From an uncultured Agathobaculum sp. (GTDB lineage: Bacteria; Bacillota; Clostridia; Oscillospirales; Butyricicoccaceae): DNA of 43,692 nt. The position numbers were made by a program, and so were the translations under genes. How positions within the stretch are numbered: position 1 is the stretch's first letter; each line of letters begins with the position of its first letter. Positions 32,456 through 40,944 of the stretch are shown piece after piece. Location of the stretch: the NCBI RefSeq assembly GCF_944384765.1, contig NZ_CALWUM010000017.1, forward strand, positions 1-43,692. The letters run 5' to 3'. The notes under the pieces were generated by a model. That model was not told the origin of the DNA. It was given only the letters and a program-made list of their open reading frames with translations, and did no database searches.

Positions 32456-34365
32456 TGAATATCGAAATCAAGTGCATGGATATCTCGAATTTCAAAGGGA
32501 TCCGCAAGCTGCATCTGGACTTCCACAACGGCGTCAATACCATCTATGGGGACAATGCTACCGGCAAGACTACGGTATACGACGCGCTGATCTGGCTGCT
32601 GTTTGGAAAAGACAGCCACGGCAGCAGCAGTTTTTCGATTAAACCGGTCGGTGCGGCACCCGGCGTCACGCCTGAAGTGACAGCAACTCTGCTGGTAAAC
32701 GGCGAGACGATCAGCCTTCGCAAAACACTGCGTGAGCGGTGGGAAAAGCACCGCGGCAGTGCAGAAGCGCGGTTTGCAGGCAACACGACGGACTATTTTG
32801 TGGACGATGTGCCGCGGAAGGAAAGTGAGTACAAGCGCATCATCGCGGGTTACATCGATGAAAATCAGTTTAAGCTGCTGACCAATGTCTATGCCTTTGC
32901 GCGCGACCTGCATTGGAAGGACCGCCGCAAGCTGCTGGCTGAGATCTGCGGCCTGCCGGATGATGCAAGCCTGCTCAGCAGCGCGCCTCAGTTTGCGGAG
33001 TTGGCCGAAGCTGTCGGCCGCCGAACGGTGGACGATTACAAGGCGGCGCTCATGGCGCAGCGCAAGGGCGCGAATGCATCGCTCAACACTTTGCCTGTCC
33101 GCATCGACGAATGCGAACGTATGGTGCGGGAGCTGTCCGGTCTGCCGTTTGAACAGGCACGCCGGACCGCTGAGGCACTGCAGAACGACCGCGCGCGGGT
33201 GCAGACCGATCTCGCCAAGCTGGACGGCGACGCGCTGATCGTCCAGGCCGAGAACGAGCGCGACGCGCTGAACAACCAGCTACGCGAGCTGGAAAACGAG
33301 AACCGCGCCCATCGGGACAGCCAGTATGTGCCAGTCGAGGATGAGACAGCCGATCTGATGCACGCAGACGAGCAGGCACAGGAGGCGCTCGATCAGGCCA
33401 AGCGCATACAGTCCGACCTGCAGCAGCGCATCACAGGCGGAAACGCCCGCCTGGATGATTACCGCGCCCGCTGGCGTGCGATCGACAAGGAACAGTTTAC
33501 CGGCGGCACCTGCCCGACCTGCGGCCAGACTCTCCCGGCAGCAGAACTGGAGGCGGCAAAGAAACGGTTTGAGACCAGTAAGCAGGACCGCAAGAACGGC
33601 CTGCTCGAGGACAGCAAGCTGCTCAAGGCGGACATCGCATCCATGCAGACACGCTTGCAGGAGGTAGAGACGTCCTTGTCCGGTCTGCAGGCGGCTGCGG
33701 ATCAAGCTGCGCGTGCACTGGCCGATTACACCCCGCCCGCAGCGCCGGTGATCGAGGATCTGCCGGACTATGTTCGTCGCAAGGATGCACTGAACCGTTC
33801 TCTGGATGACTGCAATCGCCGTATCGAGCGTCTTCGCACGGACAAGCAGGCTGAGCGCGACCGGCTGGAAAGCGAGTATAAGACGATCACCTCTCGAATC
33901 CTCGAGAATGACGCCACACTCGCCAAAGAGCAGACGCTTGCAGATACCCGCCGCCGCGTGACCGAACTGCAGGCCGAGCAGCGCCGAGCTGCCGCCGAGG
34001 TAGAGGAAATGGACCGCATGATCGAGCTGTGCGAGGAGTTCGCGCGGTTCCGCGTGCAGTCTGTCGAGCAGTCGGTCAACAGCAAGTTCAGGCTGGCTCG
34101 TTTCCGCCTGTTTACGGAGCAGATCAACGGCGGGCTGGCGGACTGCTGTGATGTGGTGGTGGACGGCGTCCCGTATGCCGACCTGAACAGCGCCATGCAG
34201 ATCAACGTCGGACTGGACATCATCGAGACGCTTTCCCAGCACTATGACCGGCGCGTGCCGCTGTTTATCGACAACGCCGAGAGCGTGACCAAACTGCAGG
34301 AGATCAGCGCGCAGGTCGTGCGGCTGGCGGTTTCCGCAGAGGATAAGGAGTTGAGATTGGAATGA
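32455..34365 (+). CDS. SbcC/Rad50-like zinc-hook ATPase of the prophage
   Basis: A 636-residue SMC-type ATPase. Walker A is GDNATGKT (residues 32-39) after a typical ISNFKGIRKLHLDF strand, with a Q-loop in ALIWLLFGKDSHGS. Two long coiled coils (about 210-340 and 365-560) flank a zinc hook CPTC near residue 354. The Walker B-like strand is PLFIDNAES near residue 604, with asparagine where the catalytic glutamate usually stands, and no LSGG signature is seen; LNSAMQINVGLDII occupies that place. No Mre11/SbcD nuclease is adjacent. It probably acts on phage DNA ends or recombination together with the two following proteins. Confidence 0.85.
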   Translation: MNIEIKCMDISNFKGIRKLHLDFHNGVNTIYGDNATGKTTVYDALIWLLFGKDSHGSSSFSIKPVGAAPGVTPEVTATLLVNGETISLRKTLRERWEKHRGSAEARFAGNTTDYFVDDVPRKESEYKRIIAGYIDENQFKLLTNVYAFARDLHWKDRRKLLAEICGLPDDASLLSSAPQFAELAEAVGRRTVDDYKAALMAQRKGANASLNTLPVRIDECERMVRELSGLPFEQARRTAEALQNDRARVQTDLAKLDGDALIVQAENERDALNNQLRELENENRAHRDSQYVPVEDETADLMHADEQAQEALDQAKRIQSDLQQRITGGNARLDDYRARWRAIDKEQFTGGTCPTCGQTLPAAELEAAKKRFETSKQDRKNGLLEDSKLLKADIASMQTRLQEVETSLSGLQAAADQAARALADYTPPAAPVIEDLPDYVRRKDALNRSLDDCNRRIERLRTDKQAERDRLESEYKTITSRILENDATLAKEQTLADTRRRVTELQAEQRRAAAEVEEMDRMIELCEEFARFRVQSVEQSVNSKFRLARFRLFTEQINGGLADCCDVVVDGVPYADLNSAMQINVGLDIIETLSQHYDRRVPLFIDNAESVTKLQEISAQVVRLAVSAEDKELRLE

Positions 34366-34973
34366 AATTGAAGGACAAGGTTAAGCCCGCAATACCACCG
34401 ATGGAAGGCGGCGTCTATATGGCCGTCTGCGTCACTGTGGCAGATCTGGGCGATCAGTACAGCGAGAAATTCAAGAACACCCAGCGCAAGGTGGTGTTTT
34501 CGTTCGATATTCCATCCGAGACCGTGGAAATGGACGGGGAGACCAGGCCGCGGCAGCTTTCCAAGCGCTGTACTTTTTCGGTGAGCAAGCGCGGGACGCT
34601 GAACAAAATGCTCAATGCGTGGCTGAACGCAAACATGAGTGAACAGGATCTGGCTGAATTGGATCTGTTCGATTTTGCCGGGAAAGCATGTCAAATCCGC
34701 GTGACGGTATCTGAGGACGGCGCACATAACAATGTCGAGGACGTGATGGCGCTGCCCAAGGGTATGCCCGCCCCAATGACCGATACGCCGATTATCACCT
34801 ATGACATTGATGAGGACGGATTTTCAGGCGAGAAGTGGGAGGCGCTGCCGGGCTGGATGCGTGACACGATCGAGAAGTCCGAGCAGTATCAGCAGAGCCC
34901 GCCGGACAAGCCTCTGGACATGCCGGCAGAACAAATGCAGCCGGAAACCGGAAAGGATGATTGCCCGATATGA
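34362..34973 (+). CDS. phage early protein, probably in DNA replication or recombination
   Basis: A 203-residue protein starting in an ATGA overlap with the ATPase. The first 150 residues are beta-rich (GGVYMAVCVTVADLG, RKVVFSFDIPSETVEMDGETRPRQLSKRCTFSV). A following helical region and KACQIRVTVSEDGAHNNVEDVMALP resemble phage proteins placed beside SbcC-like ATPases and single-strand-binding functions. The C-terminal 50 residues are acidic and end DDCPI, like the acidic tails of single-strand DNA-binding proteins. The assignment to that function is inference. Confidence 0.6.
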   Translation: MKLKDKVKPAIPPMEGGVYMAVCVTVADLGDQYSEKFKNTQRKVVFSFDIPSETVEMDGETRPRQLSKRCTFSVSKRGTLNKMLNAWLNANMSEQDLAELDLFDFAGKACQIRVTVSEDGAHNNVEDVMALPKGMPAPMTDTPIITYDIDEDGFSGEKWEALPGWMRDTIEKSEQYQQSPPDKPLDMPAEQMQPETGKDDCPI

Positions 34974-35665
34974 TATTCCGGAGTTTGGCCAGCTCCAGCA
35001 AGGGGAATGCGTACATCGTGACAGACGGTGAGACGACGATCCTGCTGGAGTGCGGCCTGCCGTATAAGAAGCTGGAGAAGCTGAGCGGACACACGCTGAC
35101 AAGCCTTTCGGCGTGCTGCATCACACATGAGCATAAGGATCACAGTCAGGCAGCTGGCCAGCTGATCCGGCACGGCGTTCCAGTCTATATGTCGTACAAG
35201 ACAGCGGTGGCGCTTGAACTGCCCGATGCGGAGATTATCACGCCCGGTGAGCCGGTGCGCATTGGCGCGCTGCTGGTGATGGCATTTCCGGTGGTGCACG
35301 ATGCGGTGGAGCCGGTCGGGTATCTGATCGACGACACGCGTACCCGGGAGCGGCTGTTTTTCGCTGCCGATACCCGCGGGCTGAACTATGTGGTGGAACA
35401 CCCTACATACATCGCGGTCGAGTGCAACTACGAGGAAAGCCTGCTGGAATCCAGCACAAAAATGCCGGACAGCTTGAAGAACCGCATCCGGCACAGTCAT
35501 TTTGAGCTGTCGGACGTGATCCGCTGGCTGCACAAGCAGGACCTGTCCGGTGTGCTGACCATCTATCTGCTGCACCTGTCCGCAGGGCACAGCCGCGCGG
35601 CCGCCTGGGAGGCACGGTTCCGTCGAGAGTTCCCGGGAATCAATATTGTGATATGTAAGGAGTGA
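34970..35665 (+). CDS. MBL-fold metallo-hydrolase of the prophage
   Basis: A 231-residue protein of the metallo-beta-lactamase fold, related in layout to the YycJ/WalJ type. It starts FRSLASSSKGNAYIV and has the metal motif THEHKDHS (about residues 52-59), a further histidine in PVVHDAVEP, aspartate in FAADTRG and a late histidine in LLHLSAGHS. It is probably a DNA or RNA hydrolase of the phage replication block. ATG 34970 is in an ATGA overlap with the previous stop; a TTG at 34961 is less likely. Confidence 0.8.
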   Translation: MIFRSLASSSKGNAYIVTDGETTILLECGLPYKKLEKLSGHTLTSLSACCITHEHKDHSQAAGQLIRHGVPVYMSYKTAVALELPDAEIITPGEPVRIGALLVMAFPVVHDAVEPVGYLIDDTRTRERLFFAADTRGLNYVVEHPTYIAVECNYEESLLESSTKMPDSLKNRIRHSHFELSDVIRWLHKQDLSGVLTIYLLHLSAGHSRAAAWEARFRREFPGINIVICKE

Positions 35666-35670
35666 ACAAC

Positions 35671-36060
35671 GTGAGCGATATCAACATGACCGGTGAGGTC
35701 AAGGAGATCAACCTGCTCGACATGATGGGCGGCGCGGTCGGTGAGCGCGTCAGCTATGAGCTGAGCAAGATCATGCGCAACTGCAAAGACCTGAACACCG
35801 AGCCGAAAAAGGCACGCACACTGACCATTGAGTTTTCCATCACGCCGACCGAGACGCGCGACAGCGCGGCGATCCGCGTATCGGTGAAGAGTAAGCTCGT
35901 ACCGGTACGGGCGTTGGACAGCACGCTGCTGATCGGCGGTACGGCAGATGATCCGGTTGTGATGGAGTACACGCCGCAGGTGCCGGGACAGCGCAATTTC
36001 GCCGGCGGCGAGCAGGAAGAACCCAAGCTGATCAAATTGGCAGACGCCAAGCAGGCATAA
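35671..36060 (+). CDS. phage replication-terminator-like protein
   Basis: A 129-residue protein resembling phage proteins annotated as replication terminator protein: GAVGERVSYELSKIMRNCKDLNTEPKKARTLTIEF followed by a beta-strand region and a C-terminal VPGQRNFAGGEQEEPKL. The name is inherited from annotation; I know of no proof of function. GTG 35671 is chosen because AAGGAG lies eight bases upstream, whereas GTG 35662 overlaps that site. Confidence 0.7.
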   Translation: MSDINMTGEVKEINLLDMMGGAVGERVSYELSKIMRNCKDLNTEPKKARTLTIEFSITPTETRDSAAIRVSVKSKLVPVRALDSTLLIGGTADDPVVMEYTPQVPGQRNFAGGEQEEPKLIKLADAKQA

Positions 36061-36073
36061 GGAGGACAAGGAC

Positions 36074-36814
36074 ATGATTAAGGAAGCATTGCAGTATATT
36101 GTGGATCTCGGCAAGGTTGCCGTATCAGAGATCAACGGCAGCCAATATTCGACCGGACAGCTTTTCCGAATCCCGGAGGAGCTGACCGCGGCGCCGCTTT
36201 CCGTACACACGCTTTCATCGATTATCGACTATATTACGAGCGGCGCGGATGAGTGCGCGGAAAGCGATGACAGCATGGACCGCCGGTTCGTGATCCATGT
36301 GGCGGATTGTGACCGCGTGTACCTGTACCGCGAGCTGAACAACGACAAGGCGCGCGAGTGCCTGATCGAAGCAGAACTGTCCGTGCCGTCGTTCCCGTTC
36401 GGCCGCTGGATGGACATGGAGACATTCACCATCAATCTGCAGACGTGTTTCACACCGGATGGCGACCGGGACAAGCTGATCCAGCTTGCGGGTACTGTGC
36501 GGGCGGATCAGGGCGTTACGGTAGCGGACGACGGTATGACCCAGCAGGTGACCGCTCGCAGCGGTATTTCCTTAGTCCAGCAGGTGCCTGTGCCGAATCC
36601 GGTGGAGCTGGTGCCGTTCCGCACCTTTACGGAAATTGAGCAGCCCGCGAGCCCGTTTGTGTTTCGCATGCGGCGGGACGGCGATGCGATCATGGCCGCC
36701 TTGTTTGCAGCGGATGCGGATATGTGGAAGCGTGAGGCCATTCTGAACATCCGCGACTATTTTGGCAGTGAACTGCCCGAGGAAATGCGGGACGACATTA
36801 TCATTCTGGCGTAA
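36074..36814 (+). CDS. DUF2303/YfdQ-like phage protein
   Basis: A 246-residue protein. The C-terminal third (VPFRTFTEIEQPASPFVFRMRRDG, then LFAADADMWKREAILNIRDYF) matches the pattern of DUF2303 proteins such as YfdQ. A middle motif DRRFVIHVADCDRVYLY is also similar. Function unknown; such genes sit in phage early operons next to recombination proteins. AAGGAGG precedes the ATG. Confidence 0.6.
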   Translation: MIKEALQYIVDLGKVAVSEINGSQYSTGQLFRIPEELTAAPLSVHTLSSIIDYITSGADECAESDDSMDRRFVIHVADCDRVYLYRELNNDKARECLIEAELSVPSFPFGRWMDMETFTINLQTCFTPDGDRDKLIQLAGTVRADQGVTVADDGMTQQVTARSGISLVQQVPVPNPVELVPFRTFTEIEQPASPFVFRMRRDGDAIMAALFAADADMWKREAILNIRDYFGSELPEEMRDDIIILA

Positions 36815-36826
36815 GGCAATCCGGCG

Positions 36827-36848
36827 CGGGGCGGCTCATACCGCCCCG
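36827..36848 (+). terminator. GC-rich hairpin between two early genes
   Basis: CGGGGCGG (36827-36834) pairs perfectly with 36841-36848 around a 6-base loop; only GGCTTT follows, so it is at best a weak terminator or a processing site. Confidence 0.4.
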
Positions 36849-36873
36849 GCTTTGCCCGGCTGGAGGTGATGCG

Positions 36874-37851
36874 GTGGGCAGGAATCATAAGATCGGGCTT
36901 GAATTTTGGATACGGGATATAGGCTTGTTCCGCGATCCGAAATTCCGCCTGATGCGCCAAGAATTTGGCGTGCTTGGCCCCTATGTTTACGAATGCTTAC
37001 TTGATATTGCATACGGGGACAAGGGGTATTACATCAACTATTCGGGATCGGGGCGCGATGATACGCTGTGGTTGCTATCCGAAATGACAGCCGGGCGTTA
37101 TGCTCCGACAGTAGAAACATTGGCGAACGTAGTAGACCGCTTGGTGGCGTGTGGGCTATTCAGCAGCGACCTTTACAAGCGTGGATTTATTACGTCGAAA
37201 AGAATGCAGACGGGATATTTCACTGCCACATTGGGGCGCAGCGCCGTCCAAATCAATTTTGACATTTGGCTTCTGAGCGAAGAAGAAATGCGGGAAAAGA
37301 ATCCAAGTGGCAAAAGTTTTGTGCTGCAATCTTTTATTTCTTGGCGAGAAAATAACATATCTGGACAAGAAACGGGGATTTCCCGCCAAGAAAGTACACA
37401 GAGAAGAGAACAGAACAGTAGAGAACAGAACAGTAGAGAAGAGTACAGTAGAGAACAGCAGAGCAGAGAACGCGCCGCGGCACTGGCTGCTGATCTGGAG
37501 CGGCTGATCGGAACAGAGATTGATGATAATTTCCGGCTGGACATTGCCCGGCTGATGCAGGCCGGCATGCAGGAAGCGGTCATTATGGAGGCTGCCCGTC
37601 AGACCGGCAATAAGCACCCGCGCAAGCCTGCCGCCTATCTGCGGACCATCCTGCAGGGCTATGAGCGGGACGGCGTGCTGACAGCGGCCGATCTGGAGGC
37701 CACACAGGGCAAGGCGCCACCGCGCCAACAGCCGGACGATGGTTATCTGCATCCGGGCAGTGCGGCGTACGATGAGGAGTGGGCGCGCCGGGTACGAGAG
37801 CACCAGAAAGAGCGTCGGGCGCGTCGGCTGGCGGCAGAGCAGGGGGAGTGA
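36874..37851 (+). CDS. DUF4373 (Lin1244/Lin1753-like) phage replication protein
   Basis: A 325-residue protein. Residues 1-130 form the DUF4373 N-terminal domain (GLEFWIRDIGLFRDPKFRLM, LGPYVYECLLDIAYGDKGYYI), a winged-helix fold found in phage replication initiators. A repetitive linker at about 178-198 (REQNSREQNSREEYSREQ) follows. The C-terminal part has a helical domain (DIARLMQAGMQEAVIMEAA, then AAYLRTILQGYERDGV) like those that bind helicase loaders, and a very basic tail. The GTG start has GGAGGTGATGCG upstream. The linker is encoded by 15-bp DNA repeats that may be the origin. Confidence 0.75.
   Translation: MGRNHKIGLEFWIRDIGLFRDPKFRLMRQEFGVLGPYVYECLLDIAYGDKGYYINYSGSGRDDTLWLLSEMTAGRYAPTVETLANVVDRLVACGLFSSDLYKRGFITSKRMQTGYFTATLGRSAVQINFDIWLLSEEEMREKNPSGKSFVLQSFISWRENNISGQETGISRQESTQRREQNSREQNSREEYSREQQSRERAAALAADLERLIGTEIDDNFRLDIARLMQAGMQEAVIMEAARQTGNKHPRKPAAYLRTILQGYERDGVLTAADLEATQGKAPPRQQPDDGYLHPGSAAYDEEWARRVREHQKERRARRLAAEQGE
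37406..37465. repeat. four 15-bp tandem repeats inside the DUF4373 gene, candidate origin iterons
   Basis: Units of GAGAACAGAACAGTA at 37406-37420 and 37421-37435 are identical; GAGAAGAGTACAGTA (37436-37450) and GAGAACAGCAGAGCA (37451-37465) are diverged copies. They are purine-rich and stay in frame. By analogy with lambda, where iterons lie inside the initiator gene O, they may be the replication origin (inference). Confidence 0.7.
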
Positions 37852-37857
37852 ATCGCA

Positions 37858-38067
37858 GTGATACGTTGCATGCTTTTAACTGAATTAGGACGGCGACGAA
37901 TGAAAGTGTCTGAGCTTGCGCGGCAGACAGGAATTTCCCGCACGACGCTAACCGCATTGTACTATGACCGCGCAAAAGGCGTGGAATTCCATGTAGTAGA
38001 TCGTATTTGTTCCGCATTGTTGTGCTCAGTAGGGGATTTGTTTGTTTGTGAGGAGGATAACGCATGA
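37858..38067 (+). CDS. small XRE/Cro-type regulator in the early operon
   Basis: A 69-residue one-domain helix-turn-helix protein of the HTH_26 kind (RRRMKVSELARQTGISRTTLTALYYDRAKGVEF, then VDRICSALLCSVGDLFV). The GTG at 37858 has GGGGAG nine bases upstream. It ends in an ATGA overlap with the DUF4406 gene, so it is tied to the modification-like cassette and may regulate it. Confidence 0.75.
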   Translation: MIRCMLLTELGRRRMKVSELARQTGISRTTLTALYYDRAKGVEFHVVDRICSALLCSVGDLFVCEEDNA

Positions 38068-38378
38068 AATGGATATACATTTGTTCTCCGCTGCGCGGGG
38101 ACTATGAAGCAAACACGGCTGTGGCAATTCGGTACTGCCGGGAGGTGGCGCTGCAAGGAGATTTCCCGGTCGCGCCGCACATTTACTGCCCGCGTTTTTT
38201 GGACGATACCAAGCCGGAGGAACGTCAGCGCGGCATGGCGATCGGCGCAGAACTGCTGGAACTGTGCAGTGAGGTGCGTGTTTACGGCGACCACATCAGC
38301 GAAGGCATGCAGGCCGAGATCCGGCAGGCGGAGACGCTGGGCATCCCGGTACGGTATGTGCGGGGTGACCGCGTATGA
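38064..38378 (+). CDS. DUF4406-like protein (nucleoside 2-deoxyribosyltransferase fold)
   Basis: A 104-residue protein starting MKWIYICSPLRGDYEANTAVAIRYC. The Ile-Cys-Ser-Pro-Leu-Arg-Gly start, central APHIYCPRFLDD and MAIGAELLELCSEVRVYGDHISEGMQAEI are features of DUF4406, a relative of nucleoside 2-deoxyribosyltransferases, which exchange bases on deoxyribose. Activity of the phage protein is not known. It overlaps both neighbours by four bases, and AGGAGG lies before its ATG. Confidence 0.75.
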   Translation: MKWIYICSPLRGDYEANTAVAIRYCREVALQGDFPVAPHIYCPRFLDDTKPEERQRGMAIGAELLELCSEVRVYGDHISEGMQAEIRQAETLGIPVRYVRGDRV

Positions 38379-40867
38379 CCTACATGGACTTTCTGCGCAG
38401 CAAGATCGTGACCGCTCCGGAAACCGGCTTTACTGTTTCGGACAGTGACATAAATCCGGCGCTCAAGCCGCACCAGCGGGACGCGGTGAAATGGGCGGTA
38501 GCTGGCGGACGGCGCGGCCTGTTTGAGCGGTTCGGTCTCGGCAAGACCGTGCAGGAGCTGGAATACTGCCGCATTGTCACCGAGCATGAAGGCGGCAAAG
38601 CGCTGATCGTGCTGCCGCTGGGCGTCCGGCAGGAGTTCACACACGATGCGGTGCAGCTGCTGGGCATGGAGCCGCCGCGCTATGTACGCACCATGCAAGA
38701 GGCGCAGAACGCAACAGAAACCATCTTGCTGACCAATTATGAGCGTGTGCGGGACGGCGATATCGACCCGGCCGGGTTTACTGCATGCTGCCTGGACGAG
38801 GCGAGCGTGCTGCGCAGCTTCGGCAGCAAGACCTACCAGACGTTTCTGGACAAGTTCCGGGGCGTGCGCTTCAAGCTCGTGGCAACAGCGACGCCCAGTC
38901 CGAACCGATACAAGGAGCTGATCCATTATGCCGGGTTCCTTGAGGTCATGGACACCGGACAGGCGCTGACCCGGTTTTTCCAGCGGGACAGCTCCAAGGC
39001 GGGCAACCTGACACTGTATCCGCACAAGGAGGAGGAATTCTGGCTGTGGGTATCGACGTGGGGCCTGTTCCTGTCCAAGCCGTCCGACCTCGGATATGAC
39101 GATACCGGCTATGCGCTGCCGCCGCTCGACGTGCGGACGCACATCCTGCAGGACCACTACGGCGATGAGATCGAGCGCGACGGACAGATCAAGCTGATGC
39201 GCGATGCGGCGGTCAGCCTGTCCGAGGCGGCCCGGGAGAAGCGGGACAGCATTGCTGCCCGCGTAGCTAAGGCAAAGGAGATCGTGGACAGCGACCCAGA
39301 TGCGCACTTCATCCTGTGGCACGACCTTGAGGCGGAGCGCCATGCGATCAAGACGGCCATGCCGGAGGTGGTAGACATCTACGGCAACATGGACTACGAC
39401 GAGCGCGAAAAGCGAGTGATCGCGTTCTCAGAGGGCAGGACGCGGCTGTTTGCGACAAAGAAGGAGCTGTCTGGTTCGGGCTGCAACTTCCAGCGGCATT
39501 GCCACCGGGCGATATTTGTCGGCATCGACTACGAATTTAACGATTTTATACAGGCCATCCACCGCATTTACCGTTTTTTGCAGACCGAGCAGGTGATTAT
39601 CGACATCATCTGCACTGAGAGCGAGCAGGAGATCCTGCGCGTGCTCATGGAGAAGTGGCAGCGGTACGACGAGCTGGAGCGCAAGATGGGCGAGATCATC
39701 CGCAAATACGGCCTGCACCAGAACGCCGCAGCGGCGATGGCCAGAAGCATAGGAGTTGATCGGGTGGAAGTCAGGGGAGAGCGGTTTACTGCGGTCAATA
39801 ATGACTGCGTGGAGGAGACGGCGCGGATGGAGACGGACAGCATTGACCTGATCCACACGTCCATCCCGTTTTCCAATCACTATGAATACACGCCCAGCTA
39901 TAACGATTTCGGGCATAACGAGGACACCAGACGCTTTTTCGAGCAGATGGATTATCTGACGCCCAACCTGCTGCGCATCCTCAAGCCCGGCCGGGTGTTT
40001 GCGTGCCATGTCAAGGACCGCGTGCTGTTCGGCAACGCGACCGGCATGGGCATGCCGACCATGGAGCCGTTCCACGCAATGTGTATCCGGCATTACATGA
40101 AGCACGGGTTTGCATACTTCGGCATGATTACGGTCGTAACCGATGTGGTGCGCGAGAACAACCAGACCTACCGCCTCGGCTGGAGCGAGCAGTGCAAGGA
40201 CGGCACCAAGATGGGCGTTGGCTGCCCGGAGTATATCCTGCTGTTCCGCAAGCTGCCGACCGACCATAGCAAGGCTTATGCGGACGATCCGGTCACCAAG
40301 AGCAAGGAGGAATACACGCGGGCGCAGTGGCAGATTGACGCGCACGGTTACTGGCGCAGCTCGGGCGACCGCCTGCCGACCAAGGCGGAACTGCAGGCCG
40401 CGCCGGTGAAGAAACTGCAGGCACTGTACCGCAAATACAGCCGCGGCACAGTGTATTCGTATGAGGAGCATGTAAAGCTGGCCAAAGAGCTGGACAAGGA
40501 CGGCCGTCTGCCGGCCACCTTCATGGTGGTGGCGCCGGGCTCGTGGAACATGGACGTGTGGGATGACATCAACCGCATGCGCACGCTTAACACGACCCAG
40601 AGCCGCCGGCGGGAGCAGCTGCATGTCTGCCCGCTCCAGCTGGACATTGTAGACCGGATCATCAACCGGTACAGCAATCCGGGGGATCTGGTGTTCGACC
40701 CGTTCGGAGGGCTGGGCACAGTGCCGCTGGAGGCAATGAAGGCCGGGCGGCGCGGGTACATGTGCGAGCTGAACCCAGACTACTTCCGCGATGCGGTCGG
40801 GTATCTGAAATCCGAAGAGGATAAGCAAGATACGCCTACGCTGTTTGACCTGCTGGGGGAGGGATGA
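38375..40867 (+). CDS. fusion of SNF2-type helicase and DNA methyltransferase
   Basis: An 830-residue protein with two enzymes. Residues 1-450 are an SNF2/superfamily 2 ATPase: KPHQRDAVKWA, P-loop FGLGKT (near 54-58), LDEAS as the DExx box (near 139), ATATPSPN as motif III (near 170) and QAIHRIYRFLQ as motif VI (near 393). Residues 470-830 are a beta-class amino-methyltransferase: catalytic motif IV reads TSIPFSNHYEY (near 495) instead of the usual (D/N/S)PP(Y/F), and the SAM-binding motif VFDPFGGLGT lies near 774. No specificity or nuclease subunit is adjacent. It may modify phage DNA while moving along it (inference). It overlaps DUF4406 and a 26-residue ORF by four bases each. Confidence 0.85.
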   Translation: MTYMDFLRSKIVTAPETGFTVSDSDINPALKPHQRDAVKWAVAGGRRGLFERFGLGKTVQELEYCRIVTEHEGGKALIVLPLGVRQEFTHDAVQLLGMEPPRYVRTMQEAQNATETILLTNYERVRDGDIDPAGFTACCLDEASVLRSFGSKTYQTFLDKFRGVRFKLVATATPSPNRYKELIHYAGFLEVMDTGQALTRFFQRDSSKAGNLTLYPHKEEEFWLWVSTWGLFLSKPSDLGYDDTGYALPPLDVRTHILQDHYGDEIERDGQIKLMRDAAVSLSEAAREKRDSIAARVAKAKEIVDSDPDAHFILWHDLEAERHAIKTAMPEVVDIYGNMDYDEREKRVIAFSEGRTRLFATKKELSGSGCNFQRHCHRAIFVGIDYEFNDFIQAIHRIYRFLQTEQVIIDIICTESEQEILRVLMEKWQRYDELERKMGEIIRKYGLHQNAAAAMARSIGVDRVEVRGERFTAVNNDCVEETARMETDSIDLIHTSIPFSNHYEYTPSYNDFGHNEDTRRFFEQMDYLTPNLLRILKPGRVFACHVKDRVLFGNATGMGMPTMEPFHAMCIRHYMKHGFAYFGMITVVTDVVRENNQTYRLGWSEQCKDGTKMGVGCPEYILLFRKLPTDHSKAYADDPVTKSKEEYTRAQWQIDAHGYWRSSGDRLPTKAELQAAPVKKLQALYRKYSRGTVYSYEEHVKLAKELDKDGRLPATFMVVAPGSWNMDVWDDINRMRTLNTTQSRRREQLHVCPLQLDIVDRIINRYSNPGDLVFDPFGGLGTVPLEAMKAGRRGYMCELNPDYFRDAVGYLKSEEDKQDTPTLFDLLGEG

Positions 40868-40944
40868 GCGTGAAATTTATAAAAGAGAGCAGCAGCGCGC
40901 AGATCAGCTCCATAGCGGAGCTGGAGCAGGTGGTGGCAGTATGA
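40864..40944 (+). CDS. 26-residue ORF between methyltransferase fusion and radical SAM gene
   Basis: MSVKFIKESSSAQISSIAEL followed by EQVVAV, then stop. The ATG overlaps the stop of the fusion gene (ATGA at 40864), and its own stop overlaps the radical SAM start (ATGA at 40941). A purine-rich GGGGGAGGG lies immediately before the start. Double four-base overlap suggests it is translated, either as a real microprotein or as a bridge that couples the two enzymes. Confidence 0.55.
   Translation: MSVKFIKESSSAQISSIAELEQVVAV

Noticed and set aside
32455..35665. A defence system of ATPase plus MBL hydrolase
   Set aside because: The genes lie in a typical phage recombination and replication block next to replication-type proteins, so a phage DNA-processing role is more likely.
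37406..37465. CRISPR-like array
   Set aside because: Units are 15 bp with no spacers between them, lie within a coding frame, and no cas gene is near.
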